35,000 nucleotides of DNA from Hepatocystis sp. ex Piliocolobus tephrosceles (Eukaryota; Apicomplexa; Aconoidasida; Haemosporida; Plasmodiidae): the NCBI GenBank assembly GCA_902459845.2, contig CABPSV020000042.1, positions 4,559 through 39,558 of the forward strand, in the 5' to 3' direction. The first letter of the stretch is position 1, and each line of letters opens with the position of its first letter. This document shows positions 29,991 to 35,000 of the stretch, one piece after another. The position numbers and the translations under genes were made by a program. The notes below the pieces were generated by a model. It worked only from the letters and a program-made list of their open reading frames with translations, ran no database searches and was not told the origin of the DNA.

Positions 29991-30026
29991 ACATACCGAT
30001 AATAATTTAACCGCATAAAAAACATT

Positions 30027-30060
<34 letters not shown>

Positions 30061-30531
30061 AACTCCCGAATGGTATGTGTCGTTTCATCTCTTTTGATTA
30101 TTTTAGCTAGTTATAATTAGCATATATACAGTATGTACATGTATGTTTGTACGCCTATTTGTATGACTATGTACAGATTATTGCCAAAATATAAACATGA
30201 TATCAGACCCACAAAATCAAATGTACCCATGTGCTGATTCACGTTTGCACAAAAATACAGGAATTCCACCATTATATGTAAGATATATCGTACCTACACA
30301 TGTATATACACATATACATATATCGTGAATGACTATACAAAGACACCAACATAAACATAAAACACTACATGTTTATAAAAAACTTCTCACTTCTCACTTC
30401 TCACTTCTCACTTCTACAATATTTTTTTAATCCACCATTAAACTGAAATTTATATATTTTTAAATAGACACATACGTATATATGTATATGTATACATATG
30501 TATGTATATACATATATATACATATATATAT

Positions 30532-30565
<34 letters not shown>

Positions 30566-31734
30566 CAAAATATTAATGTAGACATGATTATCAATAAAAT
30601 GCAAAATTCAATGAACCCGTCTGTTAAAAACCATAATTATACAAAATCTCAAAATGAGCTAAGTCCTTTTGCAGTTGTAAGTTCAAATTACCCATCTGTG
30701 CAAAACCGTATGTAAAATTATATGAACACATATTTTTCCCATTTTTTTTTTTTTTTTATATATATAAAAATTTTGTTCAGAGCACTCCCAAACCAAAAAA
30801 ATCTTTTGAAACATTAATGAATAACGCACTTAAAAGATCAAAAGAAGAAGATTGTATAAATAATCCAGTTGAGTTTGAAGGAACACGTGAATTTAGTTAT
30901 AAAAATATTTTAGGTAAGATTCCTATATGTTCATTTATAAATAATTATCAAGAAACTAATAATTACACAACTAATATACCAATACAACAAAATATATCAA
31001 ATATAATGTTAAACGTACCATTTATACCTGTCATGCCTAGAACAGTCAATACTCACTTAATAGAAAATCCTTCATATTTTAATCCATATATGCGTGGTTA
31101 TTACCCTAATAATTGTGCTATAGTAAACCCTAACAATCCTTCATTTTTCAATATGCCTATAACATTATTTGACACAAATTATACAACAAATAAAAACATT
31201 AATTTATGTGCTATGCGAAATCCGCATATACATAACAACAATTCTTCTATGAATTTTCAAGTTTCACCATTTATATCACCAAATATAGCACCTCCTATGG
31301 TACAAAATATACCACAACCTATAACACAGAATTTACCACAACCTATAGCACAGAATTTACCACAACCTATAGCACAGAATATACCACAACCTATAGCACA
31401 GAATATACCACAACCTATAGCACAGAATATACCACAACCTATAGCACAGAATATACCACAACCTATAGCACAGAATATACCACCTCCTTTAACACAAAAT
31501 ATAACACCTGCTATGGCACCAACTATTGGTTATGGTATTACTGATAACAATTCCATTAATATGATAAATAATTCAAATATACCTTCTCCAAATTTAAATA
31601 TACCTGCATACTCTCCTGAATTTGTTTTTATGAACGCACATAAACATCCGAACTCTCATTCCATGCCTTTACCTTTTTTCCCTCAATATCAGAGCTATTA
31701 TCCGCACCCAGCACATGGAACGAATAATGCATAA
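27105..31734 (+). CDS. Ataxin-2-like RNA-binding protein (Lsm, LsmAD, PAM2-like), nine exons, about 951 aa
   Basis: Predicted exons are 27105-28155, 28406-28524, 28678-28850, 29079-29167, 29404-29436, 29712-29936, 30177-30277, 30566-30676 and 30781-31734. All joins keep frame, and eight introns begin GT and end AG. The Lsm domain (residues about 23-135: GNEVNVHMKDGNEIKGLFHS, then HLYTVIVGENINL) is split by an Asn/Ser insert. The LsmAD domain follows (about 215-300: EPWDQFEHNRKLYGVTTTY). Later come ALNLEPALPKLDEQTRTEW (from residue 394), a PIAQNIPQ repeat and LNIPAYSPEFVF (906-917), which resembles the PAM2 motif that binds poly(A)-binding protein. Ataxin-2/Pbp1 proteins regulate mRNA stability, translation and stress granules (established). 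The exon 6 donor (G|GTTAAA) is weak, and a donor 12 bp earlier (G|GTCATA) has the same phase. Confidence 0.88.
27270..27375 (+). repeat. Asn/Ser coding repeat inside the Lsm domain
   Basis: AACAATAATAGC-type 12-bp units encode NNNS/NNNI and interrupt the Lsm fold after GLFHSYNFNENN, before the next strand (CDISLNYARI). Asn inserts at loops are common in Plasmodium. The antisense Leu-rich frame is an artefact. Confidence 0.85.
29940..29985 (+). repeat. A46 homopolymer at the start of ataxin-2 intron 6
   Basis: A run of about 46 A begins three bases inside the predicted intron, directly after the weak GTTAAA donor, and is transcribed as part of the pre-mRNA. Confidence 0.85.
31310..31490 (+). 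repeat. 24-bp coding repeat (Pro-Ile-Ala-Gln-Asn-Ile-Pro-Gln)
   Basis: About seven copies of a 24-bp unit encode PIAQNIPQ, with leading variants PITQNLPQ and PIAQNLPQ. It is an uncharged, Pro/Gln-rich stretch in the last exon of the ataxin-2 homologue, upstream of the PAM2-like motif. Confidence 0.9.
31591..31626 (+). other. PAM2-like motif coding segment
   Basis: Encodes NLNIPAYSPEFV, followed by FM, near the C-terminus of the ataxin-2 homologue. PAM2 peptides of ataxin-2 proteins have Leu-Asn, a small residue, then an essential Phe. Here LN, a small residue and EFV are present, but the spacing between LN and Phe is two residues longer than in the common form. Confidence 0.45.
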
Positions 31735-31747
31735 AAATGTGAAAAAT

Positions 31748-31872
31748 CAACAACAACTAACAACTAACAACTAACAACTAACAACTAACAACTAACAACT
31801 AACAACTAACAACTAACAACTAACAACTAACAACTAACAACTAACAACTAACAACTAACAACTAACAACTAA
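31748..31872 (+). repeat. 7-bp minisatellite just after the ataxin-2 stop
   Basis: About 17 perfect copies of CAACTAA start roughly 13 bp after the TAA stop. Because 7 is not a multiple of 3 and each unit contains TAA, the array places stop codons in all three forward frames. Confidence 0.9.
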
Positions 31873-34307
31873 TTAACAATTTATGTTATATATTTTTTAG
31901 ATAATGTACAGTTCAATAAATAAGTACATAAACAAACGCCCACGTGTATATATACATATATATATTTACGTCTTGAGTTTTATACTATTGTGATTATTAA
32001 TGCAAAAATTAATTAGGTACTGCTTTTATGTAAACTTGCCTTAAAATAAAAGCACAAAATCGAATTAGAAACTTTCAATAAGAGAAGGTGAGATAAACAC
32101 ATTGAGAAGCAAAACCTTAAGTCGGTTACTAAACACGTATGAATATATACATACGTACATATATACAAGTATACATACATATGTACAAGTATACATACAA
32201 ATGTACAAGTATACATATATGTATACTCTTATAAAAACAGACCAACCATTTTATTTTCCTTAATACTTATTTTTTTATGTTACAATAATACAAGTCATTA
32301 TACACTTTACATTATGTATCAATTACAATAGTTTATTCCAAATTTTGTTTTATATTTTTGCTATAATGCGCAGAATTAATGTTTTCAAGTTATCCCTTTC
32401 TTCACATACATATATATATGTATATATATATTTTTTTTATTTTGATTTTTTTTTCAACTTAATGTTATATTGAAAAAAAAAAATGATTTTAACATTAAAT
32501 TTAATTTTTTAATATTTTATAAAATGTTCCTGTTAATTATTGTAATATGTGTACATGCAGAACATATATATATATATGTGTGTATCATTTGTTTATTTTG
32601 CTTATGCGTCTTAATTATTTTTTATCTTTTTTTTTTATTTAATTGTTATGAAAACTATATAAAAGTATATTTCTAACACATCAACGAATTTGTTATTAAA
32701 AAAAAAAAAAATTAAAAAATTGCTCAAAAAAATTGGAGTAAAAAATTAGAGTAAAAAATAGGAATAAAACCCGAAAACACTGTTTATTGAGAAAAGAGAA
32801 ACTTCATATGATAGAAAAAAAAAAAAAAATAAAAAGAGATATAAATAAATACAGAAATTAATAGTAAGCTTATTGCAACCCATTTTGTACAAAACTGTTA
32901 TCAGAATAAATAAATAAAGCAAGCTCTAATTTATCAGAGTACAATTTTTATGTATACATACACATCCATTTACATATACGTATACCGATGATATTATCCA
33001 TATTTGTGCAACTTTCTACACCCACATAATAACTTGTGTTAATTACGTCGTTAAGCAAATACAAAAAAAACATATATTTATATAAGTTCACATTTATCCT
33101 TTTAATGAACTAATTTCCTAATGTTTTATCTTTTTTTTTTTTTTTTTATATGTATTTTTAATAATGTAACATTTGCTTTTTTTTAATTTTTTTGTTTCGT
33201 CAAATACATAAATTTGTGTTTGGTTCAGTGCAAAACAAATAAAATGTAAAAAAAACAGTGCAAAAAAAAAAAAAAAATAAAAAAAAAAATTATAATGTAA
33301 CGGTTATAAAATACGTAACAAAAATATACAAAGGTGTAAAAGAATTGACATATTCAAATTATGTTTAAAATATGTATAACAAAAAAGTCTATAAAATTCA
33401 TTACAAATAAATTGATCAAATAAAATTATATACAATTTTTACTTACAAAGGTGAAAATTTTATGCGCTAAAATTTTATATTATTTTTTGTAGATGAAAAA
33501 AAAAAAAAATTAGTGCATATTTTAATTCTATAACCCTTTTGGAATGTTACTTACTACTGTTATTAGTGTTATTTTATTTTTTTTTTAATATTTACATATA
33601 TTTAAAATTCGTAATGTTACTGCACTAAAAAAAAAAAAAAAAAAAAAAAAAATGTATATATATTATTTATAAACGTTTATTTTACAACGTTCTTGTAAGG
33701 GTAATTTTGTGTGTACTAAACAATATTTGAAAAAATGAGGAACAACAAAAAATGGAAAAAAAACTAATGAAAAAAAGAATATTGGACAAAACTAATGGAT
33801 AAAACAAACAAACAAAACAAATTGATTAATGGTTAAAAAATAATAATTATAAACGGTACGAATTAAATAATATATTTTTATAATTTACAAAAGTTGTATA
33901 ACAATATATAATGTGGAGTTAACTAATATATATGTTAATAAAAAATCTTAGAAATCATTAAAAAAAATGTTTGTTTTCATTGAACACTTTTATGCATGAT
34001 TACATAATTTGATTGTTATTATTTCTATAACAGTTTTTCTAATATATACGTATAAATATATGTGTCTATATTTAATTATTGTTCATTTTATGTTTTTCAC
34101 AATTTGTGACACCATATAAAAAAAAAAAAAAAAAAAAAAAATTAAAACAAAAATAAAACAAAAATAAAACAAAAATATATTTTAATATGTAAAAAATTTT
34201 TAATAATTCATTTTTATTTATTAAAATATATATTTTTTCACCATTTCGTTATTTCACTTTTTTTATTTTTGTTTCATTCCTCCAACTTCTATTTTTTATT
34301 TTTTATT

Positions 34308-34314
<7 letters not shown>

Positions 34315-34361
<47 letters not shown>

Positions 34362-34382
34362 TTTTTTTTTTTTTTTTTTTTT
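34315..34382. repeat. (TTA)n microsatellite followed by T22
   Basis: About 15 TTA/ATT trinucleotides run into an uninterrupted T run of about 22 bases. It ends just 3' of the stop codon of the minus-strand gene at 34391. Confidence 0.85.
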
Positions 34383-34390
34383 GCCTTTAG

Positions 34391-34848
34391 TCACCTACTT
34401 TGGTAAATTAATGGTATGTCATCCATATTCTTACTCTGACGATTCGTTTCTTCAACAACTCTCTTTTCAATTTTTTTTTGTTCTATTAAAGTTACCTTAT
34501 CATTAACAAAAGTAAAATATTTATTAAGAATATTAGTATCGTATTCTTGTTTTTTTTTTTGCTTTTCTAATATGTTGGCATATTTTTCGATAGCCCGTTC
34601 AACTATACTTTCTTTTATCCATTCAGGTTCTTTAAATGTGACAAAAAAGAAATCATGCGTATGTATCTATCAGTCAACATATGTACTAACATAATAAAGA
34701 AAACAAAAAGGAGCATAACATAATATAATATAATATAACAAAAAACTCATCACAAAAACTGTAAAAGACTTATAACAATAGTTTACCATCTGCTTTTAAT
34801 TTCAAGTTTTCCTTCATTATAAACAAATCAAATTTGTGTTTTAAAAGC
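34391..34848 (-). CDS. C-terminal exons of an unidentified coiled-coil protein (partial at right edge)
   Basis: Two minus-strand exons are visible, 34848-34787 and 34629-34391, joined across a 157-bp intron (GATG|GTAAAC to TTTAAAG|AACCTG). Together they encode about 99 residues: LLKHKFDLFIMKENLKLKAD, then EPEWIKESIVERAIEKYANI, a Lys/Gln/Glu-rich helical stretch, and the end DDIPLIYQSR. The composition suggests a long amphipathic helix or coiled coil, possibly with a conserved PEWI motif. The preceding intron reaches at least to about 34960 and carries an AAAGGTAAAAG-type repeat. The start of the gene is outside the window. I do not recognise the family. Confidence 0.7.
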
Positions 34849-35000
34849 CTAAAAACAAAAAAAGTTAAAAGAAGGTAAAAGAAGGTAAAAGAAGGTAAAA
34901 AAAGGTAAAAAAAGGTAAAAAATAACAAAAAAAAAACAAAAAAAAGACAAAAAAAAACAAAAAAAAGCAAAAAAAAATTGAAATATATGATAAAACGTGG
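34849..35000 (-). other. Intron of the partial minus-strand gene with a 10-bp repeat
   Basis: The acceptor TTTTTAG lies just upstream of the 62-bp exon. The intron contains AAAGAAGGTA and AAAAAAGGTA units (about 34862-34920) and then AAAACAAAAAAA-type sequence. A possible donor (CCAC|GTTTTA on the minus strand) lies at the extreme edge, so the upstream exon may begin there, but this cannot be decided. Confidence 0.5.

Larger units (their letters stand above)
31735..34390. other. Convergent intergenic region right of the ataxin-2 homologue
   Basis: This region contains the 3' UTR of the ataxin-2 gene, a 7-bp minisatellite, and AT-rich sequence with GTATACATA repeats (32150-32225), A/T runs, an A22-24 run (about 33628-33652 and 34118-34141) and a (TTA)n run ending in T22 (34315-34382). 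Two less biased segments (32040-32140 and 32870-33060) show no clear coding or RNA structure. A 68-codon forward frame at 32470 encodes hydrophobic strings and is not supported as a gene. Confidence 0.7.

Noticed and set aside
32470..32676. Forward 68-codon frame with two hydrophobic stretches.
   Set aside because: It lies in AT-rich convergent intergenic DNA, with no coding-like composition outside hydrophobic residues and no splice signals. Not enough to call a gene.

Overview
The window is nuclear DNA of a malaria parasite (Plasmodium). The evidence is extreme A+T content, dense poly(dA) and (TA)n tracts, and proteins packed with Asn/Lys low-complexity inserts and short tandem repeats. Introns are short and AT-rich with GTAAGT-type donors and T-rich acceptors, and the housekeeping genes look apicomplexan. 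The glucose-6-phosphate isomerase (GPI) is close in length to the P. falciparum enzyme (about 579 aa, from memory) but is clearly a different sequence, so this is probably another species. I cannot name the species. From memory, GPI lies on P. falciparum chromosome 14, so the locus is probably syntenic with that region.

Layout, left to right. (1) 2-82 +: possible 3' end of an upstream gene. (2) 1632-8189 +: a single-exon 2185-aa repeat-rich protein of unknown function. (3) 14377-8437 -: a two-exon BK/Slo-like potassium channel homologue of about 1888 aa with tandem RCK domains. (4) 18333-16585 -: GPI, the glycolytic enzyme. (5) 20843-21787 +: a CBP3/UQCC1-type ubiquinol-cytochrome c reductase chaperone, probably for mitochondrial complex III assembly. 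(6) 23679-22144 -: an Era-type GTPase, probably for organellar ribosome assembly. (7) 27105-31734 +: a nine-exon ataxin-2-like protein (Lsm plus LsmAD, PAM2-like motif near the C-terminus), an RNA-binding regulator. (8) 34848-34391 -: the last exons of a coiled-coil protein that runs off the right edge.

Gene 2 and the channel converge, and so do the chaperone and Era, and ataxin-2 and the last gene. GPI/chaperone and Era/ataxin-2 are divergent pairs sharing 2.5 and 3.4 kb of upstream DNA. GPI and the channel are in tandem. There is no operon, and no shared pathway links the neighbours beyond organelle and energy metabolism. Intergenic DNA holds locus-specific minisatellites, several starting just after a stop codon, near-uniform A43-A48 tracts and two notable inverted repeats. 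No tRNA, rRNA, CRISPR array or complete mobile element was recognised.

The observations I rate highest are the GNG triplet in place of GYG in the channel's presumed selectivity filter, an array of 11 cysteines spaced every third residue in the unknown protein, a PAM2-like motif in the ataxin-2 homologue that intron retention would remove, and a perfect 12-bp-arm inverted repeat carrying GTGCAC in both arms upstream of the channel gene.
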